From Spirochaetia bacterium UBA5368 (GTDB lineage: Bacteria; Spirochaetota; UBA4802; UBA5368), in the NCBI GenBank assembly GCA_002407865.1, contig DHPI01000067.1, positions 63,952-79,242 on the forward strand: a stretch of 15,291 bases of DNA, in the 5' to 3' direction. This document shows positions 1 through 7,633 of the stretch, piece by piece (the first letter of the stretch is position 1; every line of letters starts with the position of its first letter). A program made the translations under genes and the position numbers. The notes beneath the pieces are model-generated. The model saw only the letters and a list, made by a program, of their open reading frames with translations, was not told the DNA's origin and did no database searches.

Positions 1-487
1 TTATCACCCCTTCGTCGCTTCTGCCAAGCCCGAACAGCCTGATGATGCCGTTATTTATTTCCAGGAGCATCACCCTGACCGGCATAAAAATTTTATGGAA
101 GAAACCGAGTATGAACACCGCAAACCTGGAAAACCCTTCCGGATCGCTGCGGGTTATCGTCTTTGGGGTTATATCACACAAAATTATTATGAGGGGCGTA
201 ACAACCGCAATCGCCACGAAGTGCCCGTACTTGCCCCAGATATCGAGCATCATTTTTGCAGAGAGGGCCGATATCAGCATGTTTGCCAGAAGATTGCCGA
301 TAAGTATCGTCACCAGTATCTTCCGCGGGTCCTGCATAAGGGCGGCTATCATTTTTTCCGATTTTTCATGCGATGATGAAAACCGCAATAGCCTGGATTT
401 ACTCAGGGAAAAAAGCGCCACCTCCGATCCCGAAAAAAACGCGGAAAAGATGACAAGTATCAATAATACTGACAGATCAGACAGCAT
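1..487 (-). CDS. CNNM/CorC-family (DUF21) membrane protein, N-terminal part, cut by window edge
   Basis: Reading the reverse strand from an ATG at 487 gives 162 open codons running off the left edge. The N-terminus carries the hallmark of the CNNM (DUF21) transmembrane domain found in CorC/HlyC-type proteins: an FFSGSEVALFSLSK stretch (residues 17-30), hydrophobic segments at about 5-20, 56-80, 90-106 and 121-135, an ILIGNLLANM motif (61-70) and an ITPKT turn (106-110) where relatives have E/D-x-x-P-K. Family members are inner-membrane proteins linked to magnesium or cobalt efflux and usually carry cytoplasmic CBS and CorC-HlyC domains, which would lie outside the window. An in-frame TTG at 499 is an alternative start; neither has a strong ribosome binding site. 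It lies 51 nt downstream of the tandem-HTH gene on the same strand, so co-transcription is plausible. Family assignment is fairly secure; the transported ion is unknown. Confidence 0.85.
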   Translation of the reverse strand, partial: MLSDLSVLLILVIFSAFFSGSEVALFSLSKSRLLRFSSSHEKSEKMIAALMQDPRKILVTILIGNLLANMLISALSAKMMLDIWGKYGHFVAIAVVTPLIIILCDITPKTITRSDPEGFSRFAVFILGFFHKIFMPVRVMLLEINNGIIRLFGLGRSDEGVI

Positions 488-538
488 GGCGTTTTTCAAT
501 GTTCCGGCTCAGTTTCGGGCAACTACGATTATCCCGTT

Positions 539-949
539 TCACGAAAAAAGCTCGGATTCCCTTTTCTTGAGAATTTTCGCGCACATTTTTCTGAACTGCT
601 TCGTGGGTTCCTGCAGGCCTTTTTCAACTTTCGAGAGATATGAAGGAGAACAATGCAGCTGGCGCGCGAGTTCGTACTGCTTGATTCTTTTTTCCTTTCG
701 CACGCTCCACAGTTTGTTTTTAAAACTTTTATTGATTGTATTGATTTTATCGTGATCGATGTCGTCGGGGAACAATACGGACACCGATACGCCAAGGTAT
801 TTCGCGCACGCGGTTTTAAATTTATCAGTCGGCTGCTGAATCCCTTTTTCAATCTTGCAGAGATATGAAGGAGAAACATTCAACGATCTTGCCATATCAT
901 ATTGTTTGATGTTTTTTTTCCTTCGGATATATGGTACAATATTTTCCAC
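539..949 (-). CDS. Tandem XRE-type helix-turn-helix protein (two HTH domains)
   Basis: This 136-residue protein is essentially two XRE/Cro-CI-type DNA-binding domains in a row, at about residues 5-60 and 80-135. The repeats align without gaps at an offset of 75 residues: KQYDMARSLNVSPSYLCKIE (15-34) matches KQYELARQLHCSPSYLSKVE (90-109), and both continue into EKG-x2-(Q/E)PT. There is no sensor or oligomerisation domain, so it may bind DNA as a pseudo-dimer. The GTG start at 949 is supported by a purine-rich GGGAGGGG-like site (rc of 955-964) a few bases upstream. It sits between the M23 peptidase (52 nt upstream) and the CNNM gene (51 nt downstream), all on the same strand. Its target is unknown; autoregulation or control of the CNNM transporter is an inference only. 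Confidence 0.88.
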   Translation of the reverse strand: MENIVPYIRRKKNIKQYDMARSLNVSPSYLCKIEKGIQQPTDKFKTACAKYLGVSVSVLFPDDIDHDKINTINKSFKNKLWSVRKEKRIKQYELARQLHCSPSYLSKVEKGLQEPTKQFRKMCAKILKKRESELFS

Positions 950-954
950 GAAAA

Positions 955-964
955 GCCCCTCCCC
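955..964 (-). promoter_or_regulatory. Ribosome binding site of the tandem-HTH gene
   Basis: On the minus strand GGGGAGGGGC lies five bases before the GTG at 949. It is the best Shine-Dalgarno-like sequence near that start and is the reason for accepting a GTG codon. Confidence 0.6.
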
Positions 965-1001
965 GATAGTACCGGCACACCGCGATGAAAGCAGCCGGGC
1001 G

Positions 1002-1868
1002 TTACTGAATGTCCAGCTTCACATTAAACGATATCTCTTTCGTTGCCTGATTTCCCTGAAAATCGGATGCGATTACCTGAAGAGTGTTGACGCCCTCAAC
1101 ATATGAAATATCGACTACCTTATAATACCCCTTTTCATCGTATAAATCCTGAAACGGTTTGGCGCAAATTGTCAATCCATTTTTTGAGCTGTCAATTCCG
1201 CTGAAATTAATTTCCAACACCTTCGCCGAATTGAAATTGACGCACAGGCGGTAAATGCCAAGCTTTTCCCTGCCGCCCATACTGTCAGTAACGTCAATCA
1301 GCAGCGGATAGTGCTTTGTCAGTCGGATATTCACGGCATCCTTGATTATTGTATATGAATCGCCGATACGCACAAGCGCGTCCCCGATTTTCGGCGCTGT
1401 GGCATCGCCCGTAAAAGCCGCAAACTGCAATGGATTTTCCGATCGGCTTTTTTTCATATCCACCATCGAAAAATGGAGGTGCCTCCCGTACGACCTGCCC
1501 GTGTTTCCAGCGGTTCCGAGCACATCATTCACGGTATACACCTCCTTCATATTCGGGCTATCTTCGAGATGAAGATACAATGAGTACATGTCATTCTTGT
1601 GTTTGAGTATTTTGTAATTGCCGCCGCCCGCATAGTTGTCGAGCGGAAACAGCGCTCTGTTCCACATGTACACGAGATCGCCTTCTTCTGTTGGATATAT
1701 TTTGTTATCGGGCGATATGACGTCCATGCCGTCATGAAAATGGTCCCCGCGCGATTCTCCGAAAACAGATGTAATTTTGCCGTTTTCGACCGGCCACCTG
1801 AATGAGAGGTTGAATGACAGTAATAGTAAAAGGCATGATACAAATATTCTATTTTGTCCAATTGACAC
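1002..1868 (-). CDS. M23 (LytM-type) peptidoglycan endopeptidase, secreted
   Basis: A 288-residue protein with a hydrophobic N-terminal export signal (about residues 8-22) and an M23/LytM metallopeptidase domain (about 25-140). The zinc and catalytic residues are all present: HDGMD (H45, D49), YLHL (H100) and GRHLHF (H130, H132). Such enzymes cleave peptide cross-links in peptidoglycan in the periplasm. The C-terminal half (about 150-288) is rich in short beta-strand-like segments and has no motif I recognise; it may be a beta-sandwich accessory domain. The reading frame is open back to 2018, but that extension overlaps the PBP gene and is not export-like. The GTG at 1868 is chosen because GGAGGGAG lies 8 nt upstream and a signal peptide follows directly. 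It starts 29 nt after the PBP gene ends, which suggests one transcript. Confidence 0.88.
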   Translation of the reverse strand: MSIGQNRIFVSCLLLLLSFNLSFRWPVENGKITSVFGESRGDHFHDGMDVISPDNKIYPTEEGDLVYMWNRALFPLDNYAGGGNYKILKHKNDMYSLYLHLEDSPNMKEVYTVNDVLGTAGNTGRSYGRHLHFSMVDMKKSRSENPLQFAAFTGDATAPKIGDALVRIGDSYTIIKDAVNIRLTKHYPLLIDVTDSMGGREKLGIYRLCVNFNSAKVLEINFSGIDSSKNGLTICAKPFQDLYDEKGYYKVVDISYVEGVNTLQVIASDFQGNQATKEISFNVKLDIQ

Positions 1869-1876
1869 GATCTGGT

Positions 1877-1884
1877 CTCCCTCC
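1877..1884 (-). promoter_or_regulatory. Strong ribosome binding site that sets the M23 peptidase start
   Basis: Minus-strand GGAGGGAG with an 8-nt spacer to the GTG at 1868. It lies in the 29-nt gap after the PBP stop codon and decides against the longer frame that begins at 2018. Confidence 0.75.
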
Positions 1885-1897
1885 AGGTTGATAATAG

Positions 1898-4141
1898 TTA
1901 CTTTCGAACGTGCAACGGGCAATATTCGCCCGGCTCGGTACCGGCATAAAACAGGACATCCACGGCCGTTCGCGGGCACGGTCCCGGTTCCCGCGGCACA
2001 AGCCCGGAATCGAGGCATATCGTCTGTCGCGATATCCCGTCTTCCGGGACCATGAACTCCCCGGGGGCCTCGTCGTTATATATCGACGCCGTGTAATCGG
2101 CCCATATGTTCGCCGATATAACGCTTCCCGCCCTGCCTTTTCCCAATGAAATCGCTCCTTTTTTATTGCCGACCCATACGGCCGTCACAAGATCGGCGGT
2201 GCAACCGACAAACCAGGCGTCGCTGTAGTTTGAGGTCGTTCCGGTTTTACCCGCAATGGGAAACGATATCTTCCTGTTTTTTACCGCGTAATATGCCGTG
2301 CCACCGTCCTCGAAAACACCCCTGAGCATTGATACGGTAACCGAACACGCCCGTGGGTCAATAATTTTACCAAGTTTCACGCGTTTTTCTTCGGTATGCC
2401 GGCGCACTTCATCCTCATTGTTCCATACGATATTGCCGTTGTAGTCTTTCACGTAACGCATGCCGTACGGTTTGATGAAGTTGCCTCCATTCACCAGGAG
2501 GGAATAAAGCACACTATTTTCAAGCGGCGACACCTCGTACGCGCCAAGCGCAAGCGACAGGGTTCTTCCGAACCGTGTATGAAGATCGCCGTCTGAAAGC
2601 TCGAGCCCGTTCTGTAAAATTCGAAACACCGTGGAGTACCCCGTTTTTTCCAGCACCTCGACCGCGACGATATTGATCGACCTGCACAGGGCGTCGCGAA
2701 CTGTCACCCGGCCGAGATATACTCCGTTGTAATTCTTTGGGGCATATCCGCCCTCAAAGACCCTCTGCTCGTCATTGAAAATCGTTGACGGCGTAATGTC
2801 CCTGTCCTGTACGGCGGCGGCATACACAATCGGCTTGAAAGACGACCCCGGCTGACGAAAACTCTGGGAAACGTGATCTATCTGGTTTTGCGTGGAAAAA
2901 CTATAGCCGCCTACATGCGATATAATCTCGCCGGTATAGGGATTCAGCGAGATCAGCGCACCCTCGATATTGCTCGCATTGTCCCGTTCCTGCTGCTGTT
3001 TCGCACCGCGCGTCTTTCCGGCCAGACCGAGATGATGCTCGCGCTGTTGAAGCACGCCGGCCAGCAGCGCCTTCAGCGCGATATCCTGTTTCGCGCCGTC
3101 GATAGTGGTATAGACGCTCAGCCCGCCCCGCTTCACGACGTCCTCGCCGAATTTTTCCACAAGTATCCGCCGAATCTGCTCATTGAACAGGGGCGCCCGG
3201 TTGACCCGGTACGAGCTCAGTATAAAACTGCCGATCATCGACGACACGGGTTTGCCGCTCTCGTCGAACCTGATATCCCACTTGTCGATAAAACGCGAAT
3301 ACTGATACTCGGCGGTTTCCTTTTTCATATAGCCGGCATCGACCATCGATTGCATAATGCGTTTCGTTTTGTTGAGCGCGTTATTCAGGTTGGCAAGCGG
3401 AGAATAAATGAGCGGATTGGAAATCGCCGCGACGATCATTGCGCACTCCGTTTCATTCAGTTCTTTCACCGATTTGCCGAAAAACATCTTCGACGCCGCC
3501 TCCACACCATACGCTCCGTTGCCGAAATATATAAGGTTAAGGTACATTGACAATATATCAAGTTTGTCATAGCGTTTCTCGATCTCGACCGCGCAGAATG
3601 ATTCATATATCTTGCGCTTGATACTGCGCTCCATGTCGGTAAAAAGCACCTTCGCAAGCTGCTGGGTAATGGTGCTGCCGCCCTGCACCACATGCAGATG
3701 GGCAATGTTGACGAGAAACGCCCTGAAAATCCCCTTGTAGCTGATGCCGCGGTGGTTGTAAAAATCGCGGTCTTCGCTCGCGACGACCGCGTTTACCAGC
3801 CATTTCGGGATATAGCTGTACGGCACGATTTCGCGCTTCTGCTCGAAGAACTCGCCTATGATCTCATTGTTTCTGTCGTAAATACGGGTCGGGATATCCA
3901 CAACCTTCGCATTCAGGTCGATATCGCTGTAGCTGTAACTGTAGCCTTCACGCAGCTCTTCCGTGTGATCGATCAGGCGTTTGTATTTAAAAAGTTTGTT
4001 AAGCGCCTCTTCGCGGTTGCGGTCCCAGCTCAGATACACAAGGCCAGTATACATCGCGAAAAGCATTATTACGGATACCGGTATGTAAATGAACACCGTC
4101 TTTTTATGGGAAAGAACCCATTCAATTATGTCCTGTACCAT
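1898..4141 (-). CDS. Class A penicillin-binding protein (PBP1A-type, GT51 + transpeptidase)
   Basis: A 747-residue bifunctional peptidoglycan synthase. It has a short cytoplasmic tail and one transmembrane anchor (about 17-38). A GT51 glycosyltransferase domain (about 95-265) contains ASEDRDFYNHRG with the catalytic glutamate E123, the GGSTITQQLAK motif (154-164) and EKRYDK...YLN. A penicillin-binding transpeptidase domain (about 395-680) has the SSFK active-site tetrad (S433, K436), the SIN motif (488-490) and KTGTT (632-636). All catalytic motifs are intact, so it should both polymerise glycan strands and cross-link stem peptides at the inner-membrane surface. A four-cysteine C-terminal tail (C709, C722, C741 among them) is a minor oddity. 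AGAGGA precedes the ATG at 4141 by 6 nt. The M23 peptidase follows 29 nt downstream; rlmN ends 68 nt upstream. Confidence 0.95.
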   Translation of the reverse strand: MVQDIIEWVLSHKKTVFIYIPVSVIMLFAMYTGLVYLSWDRNREEALNKLFKYKRLIDHTEELREGYSYSYSDIDLNAKVVDIPTRIYDRNNEIIGEFFEQKREIVPYSYIPKWLVNAVVASEDRDFYNHRGISYKGIFRAFLVNIAHLHVVQGGSTITQQLAKVLFTDMERSIKRKIYESFCAVEIEKRYDKLDILSMYLNLIYFGNGAYGVEAASKMFFGKSVKELNETECAMIVAAISNPLIYSPLANLNNALNKTKRIMQSMVDAGYMKKETAEYQYSRFIDKWDIRFDESGKPVSSMIGSFILSSYRVNRAPLFNEQIRRILVEKFGEDVVKRGGLSVYTTIDGAKQDIALKALLAGVLQQREHHLGLAGKTRGAKQQQERDNASNIEGALISLNPYTGEIISHVGGYSFSTQNQIDHVSQSFRQPGSSFKPIVYAAAVQDRDITPSTIFNDEQRVFEGGYAPKNYNGVYLGRVTVRDALCRSINIVAVEVLEKTGYSTVFRILQNGLELSDGDLHTRFGRTLSLALGAYEVSPLENSVLYSLLVNGGNFIKPYGMRYVKDYNGNIVWNNEDEVRRHTEEKRVKLGKIIDPRACSVTVSMLRGVFEDGGTAYYAVKNRKISFPIAGKTGTTSNYSDAWFVGCTADLVTAVWVGNKKGAISLGKGRAGSVISANIWADYTASIYNDEAPGEFMVPEDGISRQTICLDSGLVPREPGPCPRTAVDVLFYAGTEPGEYCPLHVRK

Positions 4142-4209
4142 GCAGATTCCTCTGATCTGTAATTATTGCATACGAACGCATCATTGTCGTTTTCGGTAAA
4201 TGCGCGCCT

Positions 4210-5268
4210 TCAACAACACGCGCTTCTGTAGTGTTTGCCCGAGAGCTGCCCGCAGGCGCCGTCGATATCCTTCCCCGAGCTTTTTCTCACGGAAACGGGC
4301 ACGTTCATTATTTCGAGCTCTTTTATAAAACGCTGCATTTCATCATCCGATGGTATGCCCAGCGGATGGTCGCCACTGTTTAACGGTATCAGGTTCAGCT
4401 TGATTCGGCTGTATTTAAACATCTTTTTCAGCCGTCGCGCATCGTCCGACGATATGTTGTCGCTTCGCATTATGTATTCCACCGTCAGCCTGTTTCGCGA
4501 TACGGGAAATTTTATTTCGAGCATGCGGGCTATATCGCCAATCGGATACTTTTTTTCCACCGGCATGTTCAGCATTCTTTTTTCGTGCTCGGTATCATTG
4601 AGCGATATCGCGAGATTATACGGCCGTTTCTCGTCTATAAACCGCTCGATGGCAGGCTGTATGCCGCATGTCGACAGTGTGATTTTGCGGGTTGAAATGT
4701 GGAATCCAAACGTATAATTCATTACGGCTGCCGCCTTCATGACGTTGTCGTAGTTGAGAAACGGTTCGCCCATCCCCATGAAGACGACATTATTGTTCTT
4801 TAAACCCGACACCCTGCGGACCTGACATATCTGATCGAGAATTTCCGCCGCTTCGAGATTTCGTCTAAATCCGATTTTCGCGGTCTGGCAGAAGCGGCAT
4901 CCCATAGGGCATCCAACCTGCGACGAAACGCAGATGGTAAGCCTGCCATCGTCGGTGCCTTCGTTCTTGATCAGCACCGACTCGATAAATTGATCGTCCC
5001 GGGTGCGGAAGAGGTATTTCTGGGTGCCGTCGAGGGCCGACACCAGCCTGTCTTCAAGCGCAAGCGGCGACAGCACATACCGTTCATCCAGCTTTGCCCG
5101 CAACTGCTTTGAAAAATTCGTCATATCAGAAAATGACGCGACATTTCTCTCGTAGAGCCAGTTAAAGAGCTGTTTTGCCCTGTAGGGTTTTTCTCCGAGG
5201 GAATCGAACAAATCCTCCGCTTCCGGAAGAATGAAATTTTTTATACACTGCTTTTGCATAGAATCCAC
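4210..5268 (-). CDS. rlmN: Dual-specificity 23S rRNA (A2503-C2) / tRNA (A37-C2) methyltransferase RlmN
   Basis: A 352-residue radical-SAM methyltransferase of normal RlmN length. The CxxxCxxC iron-sulfur motif is at C120, C124 and C127 inside GCPMGCRFCQTAKIGF. The two mechanistic cysteines of the family are present: C113 (seven residues before the cluster, as in Escherichia coli RlmN) and C339 in GACGQL. A GMGEPFLNYDNV segment (165-176) matches the SAM-binding region. RlmN methylates C2 of A2503 in 23S rRNA and of A37 in some tRNAs. The GTG at 5268 and the ATG at 5259 are both possible starts; neither has a strong ribosome binding site. The related resistance enzyme Cfr shares these motifs, but housekeeping RlmN is far likelier given the context. 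It is the first gene of the minus-strand run and is divergent from the TonB receptor. Confidence 0.93.
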   Translation of the reverse strand: MDSMQKQCIKNFILPEAEDLFDSLGEKPYRAKQLFNWLYERNVASFSDMTNFSKQLRAKLDERYVLSPLALEDRLVSALDGTQKYLFRTRDDQFIESVLIKNEGTDDGRLTICVSSQVGCPMGCRFCQTAKIGFRRNLEAAEILDQICQVRRVSGLKNNNVVFMGMGEPFLNYDNVMKAAAVMNYTFGFHISTRKITLSTCGIQPAIERFIDEKRPYNLAISLNDTEHEKRMLNMPVEKKYPIGDIARMLEIKFPVSRNRLTVEYIMRSDNISSDDARRLKKMFKYSRIKLNLIPLNSGDHPLGIPSDDEMQRFIKELEIMNVPVSVRKSSGKDIDGACGQLSGKHYRSACC

Positions 5269-5574
5269 TGCTTACACACTTCATCCCATTTATATGTACC
5301 AAAAGCAATGTCCCGTTTACAACTACTTTTCTGAAATACCGGCGATTTCAATTTATCTTACGCATACATTACGATCATATTTATGTGCAATGCAAGGACA
5401 AGGATTATTTACCATAATGCATGCAGAAAATTTCATCGATTTTCCCTGTGTTGCTGAGGTTTATACGATGCGGTCTGCTGAACAATGCATATTCATCTGA
5501 ATTGCAGCAATGTGATCATACATAGGTAATAAAGATAACACCTTCTGTATAACTATTTATATAAATTTCACAGA

Positions 5575-5610
5575 ATATTCGTTGACAAATATTATTAATT
5601 TTATATTCGT
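5575..5610 (+). promoter_or_regulatory. Candidate promoter and direct-repeat operator of the TonB receptor
   Basis: TTGACA at 5582-5587 matches a sigma70 -35 box exactly. Possible -10 elements follow at 5602-5607 (TATATT, 14-nt spacer, short) or 5604-5609 (TATTCG, 16-nt spacer, weak). The octamer ATATTCGT occurs twice, at 5575-5582 and 5603-5610, exactly 28 bp apart and flanking the putative promoter, as operator half-sites might. The promoter call is tentative because no -10 combines good sequence and spacing. Confidence 0.35.
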
Positions 5611-5633
5611 GTTACCTAAAGAATACATAATCC

Positions 5634-5638
5634 AGGAG
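5634..5638 (+). promoter_or_regulatory. Ribosome binding site of the TonB receptor gene
   Basis: AGGAG with a 9-nt spacer to the ATG at 5648. Together with the signal peptide that follows, it sets the start there and not at the in-frame upstream codon at 5582, which overlaps the -35 box. Confidence 0.75.
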
Positions 5639-5647
5639 ATTGTTATC

Positions 5648-7555
5648 ATGAAATTGTCACGTATGATTCTCCCGATGCTATTTATCGCCACCTCACTCCT
5701 CGCGCAAGATGCGGCAGAAGTAAAAAACGACAGCGACCTGCCAAAAAAGCAAAAAAGCTTTGAATCGAAGGAAATTATCGTCAAGGACAAAAAGTATCAG
5801 GCGGGCGTCGTTTCAGTTATCACCGACACAGAGGTAAAAAACTCGACGAAAACCGATCTCATCAATGTTATCAACCAGAACGTGCCGAGTTTCTACACCG
5901 GCAACAACCGGGTGATGGGATTCGGCGTGGCCTCGAGCGGCTCGGCAGTGATGTCAATTCGCGGCATCGGCAAATCCGGATGGGGTCCCACAACGGGATT
6001 GCCCATACTCATTAACGGACTGGATACAACAACGTCGATTATGGGCCACCCGATTGCCGATGTCTTCACCATGAAGAACATCGACCGCATTGAGGTGCTC
6101 CACGGACCGCAGCCGGTGCTCTATGGTTCAGGGGCGCTCGGCGGGGTGGTAAACGTAATCACCAAACGTCAGGAGATCGAGGGTTACAAAACGGAGCTTT
6201 CTGCATCGTACGGCTCGTTTAATTCCACCGATGACTATGTACTGCACCAGGGAAAGATCGGCGCCTTTGATTACGGGGTTTCGTACAATTACCAGTATAC
6301 CGACGGCGAAAGAAAAGAGACGACGCCGAACGGGAGCACGGTAACATCAAAGTATTACAACCATAACGGCACCGCCCGCTTCGGATACGAACTGGGTAAC
6401 AACTGGTACGCGGGAATCAACGCCTTCGTCGAGAAACAGAAGATTCACGACCCGGGTCCTAAGGGCAAAACGACAAACACCCTTGAAACCTTCGACATTC
6501 TCCGCAACGGCATTTCGCTCAATATATTAAACAGTTATGATAAATTAGACGGCATGATTCATGTCTTCTACAATCACGGCCATCACGAGGCGGAGCAAAC
6601 CGCTCTCGACACTGACTCGTACGAGCACAACGACAACCTGTACGGCATCCGCGCGGTTGAGTCGGCAAAGCTTTTCGCCGGCAACACCATTACGGTCGGT
6701 GTGGACGCGCGCACATGGGGCGGCACCTCGAAAAAGCTTACCGCACCCGTACGGTATTACGTAAAGGACAAGCACCTTGTCGACACGTCGGTATTCGGCC
6801 TTGTCGAGCAGCGGCTTTTCAACGCCTTTACGGTCAGCGGCGGCGCGCGTTATACGGACAACTCGAAGTTCGGCGGCTACACGACATGGCAGGGAGGGCT
6901 TATCGTTAATCCGACGCCCTATTTCAAGGTTCACAGCACGGCGGCGAAGGGATTTAAGCTTCCGGATATCCGTGAGCTCTATATAAAGATGTTCCCTGCG
7001 GAAGTTCCCAATGAGAACCTGAAAACGGAAACCTATCTTTGCTACGATGCGGGAATAGAGCTTACACCCGTCAAGGAATTCTCTTTTGATGTCACCGGCT
7101 ACCGCATCTATGCCGAAAACAAAATCATAAATTCGGGAGCAGGCTGGACAAACGCCGACGATTTCGACTACGACGGTCTCGAGGCAACCGCGAAATACAC
7201 ACTTCTGAATATGATCACCCTCAGCGCCGGGTATTCGTACATCGACAACGAATATCACAATCAAAAGCTTCCTTATGTGCCACAACACAAACTAATCGGC
7301 GGCATTGCCTTCGAAAAATACGGCATATATGCGGGGATGGACGGCGCATACGTTTACGATGTCTATGCCGACACGGCAGGGAAAATCGATCTTTCGAACT
7401 ATCTGGTGCTCAGCGCCAAGCTCGCATACACATTTATGGAGCGCTACCGTGCGTTCATCAACTTCAACAACATTACAGACAAGAGTTATGAAACATACCA
7501 GGATTATCCGATGCCCGGATTCAACGTGCTCGGCGGGTTAAGCGTAACCTTATAA
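5648..7555 (+). CDS. TonB-dependent outer-membrane receptor
   Basis: A 635-residue protein with a signal peptide (about 1-20, ending LLAQ), a TonB-box-like KEIIVKD (41-47), a plug domain (about 50-172) and a C-terminal beta-barrel. Plug motifs are typical: VMSIRGIG (101-108), PILINGLD (119-126), IDRIEVLHGPQPVLYGSGAL (145-164) and GGVVNVITK. Such receptors take scarce chelates, corrinoids or porphyrins across the outer membrane using TonB-ExbBD energy. A probable loop near residues 308-328 is histidine-rich (HGHHE, then YEH), which could contact a metal or a metal complex. The gene stands alone on the plus strand and converges on the ECF-type operon, whose ATPase gene ends 78 nt away. That arrangement suggests, but does not prove, a shared substrate. 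The barrel does not end in the usual phenylalanine. Confidence 0.92.
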   Translation: MKLSRMILPMLFIATSLLAQDAAEVKNDSDLPKKQKSFESKEIIVKDKKYQAGVVSVITDTEVKNSTKTDLINVINQNVPSFYTGNNRVMGFGVASSGSAVMSIRGIGKSGWGPTTGLPILINGLDTTTSIMGHPIADVFTMKNIDRIEVLHGPQPVLYGSGALGGVVNVITKRQEIEGYKTELSASYGSFNSTDDYVLHQGKIGAFDYGVSYNYQYTDGERKETTPNGSTVTSKYYNHNGTARFGYELGNNWYAGINAFVEKQKIHDPGPKGKTTNTLETFDILRNGISLNILNSYDKLDGMIHVFYNHGHHEAEQTALDTDSYEHNDNLYGIRAVESAKLFAGNTITVGVDARTWGGTSKKLTAPVRYYVKDKHLVDTSVFGLVEQRLFNAFTVSGGARYTDNSKFGGYTTWQGGLIVNPTPYFKVHSTAAKGFKLPDIRELYIKMFPAEVPNENLKTETYLCYDAGIELTPVKEFSFDVTGYRIYAENKIINSGAGWTNADDFDYDGLEATAKYTLLNMITLSAGYSYIDNEYHNQKLPYVPQHKLIGGIAFEKYGIYAGMDGAYVYDVYADTAGKIDLSNYLVLSAKLAYTFMERYRAFINFNNITDKSYETYQDYPMPGFNVLGGLSVTL

Positions 7556-7591
7556 GATACTATTTCCCGTATAACACCCATTTCTCGCACT

Positions 7592-7627
7592 ACACACAGG
7601 AGCGTTACCGCGACTGTGTGTTTTTTT
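7592..7627 (+). terminator. Intrinsic terminator of the TonB receptor gene
   Basis: A stem CACACAG (7593-7599) pairs with CTGTGTG (7614-7620). A tandem G-A internal mismatch follows, then GCG/CGC (7602-7604/7609-7611) closing a TTAC tetraloop. Seven T residues follow (7621-7627). The T-run is only on the plus side, so it acts for the receptor and not clearly for the convergent ATPase gene. Confidence 0.9.
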
Positions 7628-7633
7628 ATAGAG

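Larger units (their letters stand above)
5269..5647. other. 379-bp AT-rich divergent intergenic region between rlmN and the TonB receptor
   Basis: No convincing gene was found. The region holds a perfect 6-bp inverted repeat, GAAAAT/ATTTTC with a 7-nt loop (5426-5431/5439-5444), a TGCTG/CAGCA inverted pair (5476-5480/5505-5509) around an ATGCAT core, and a repeated ATATTCGT next to the TonB receptor promoter. I looked for cobalamin-riboswitch boxes and for a Fur-like palindrome upstream of the receptor and saw neither. The spacing and AT content suggest control regions for both flanking genes. Confidence 0.5.

Noticed and set aside
42..755. 237-codon plus-strand ORF
   Set aside because: It lies antisense to the CNNM and tandem-HTH genes, which have clear family motifs; its own translation shows none.
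1869..2018. N-terminal extension of the M23 peptidase frame
   Set aside because: It overlaps the 3' end of the PBP gene, is not export-like, and a strong ribosome binding site and signal peptide mark the start at 1868.
2873..3550. 225-codon plus-strand ORF
   Set aside because: It is antisense to the PBP gene, with no recognisable domain.
5231..5500. 89-codon plus-strand ORF in the rlmN-receptor gap
   Set aside because: It begins inside rlmN on the opposite strand, has no ribosome binding site and no recognisable sequence features.
5269..5647. Cobalamin riboswitch upstream of the TonB receptor
   Set aside because: No B12-box-like conserved sequence or matching helices could be found by eye; a covariance search would settle it.
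6545..7288. 247-codon minus-strand ORF
   Set aside because: It is antisense to the receptor barrel and composed as a shadow frame.
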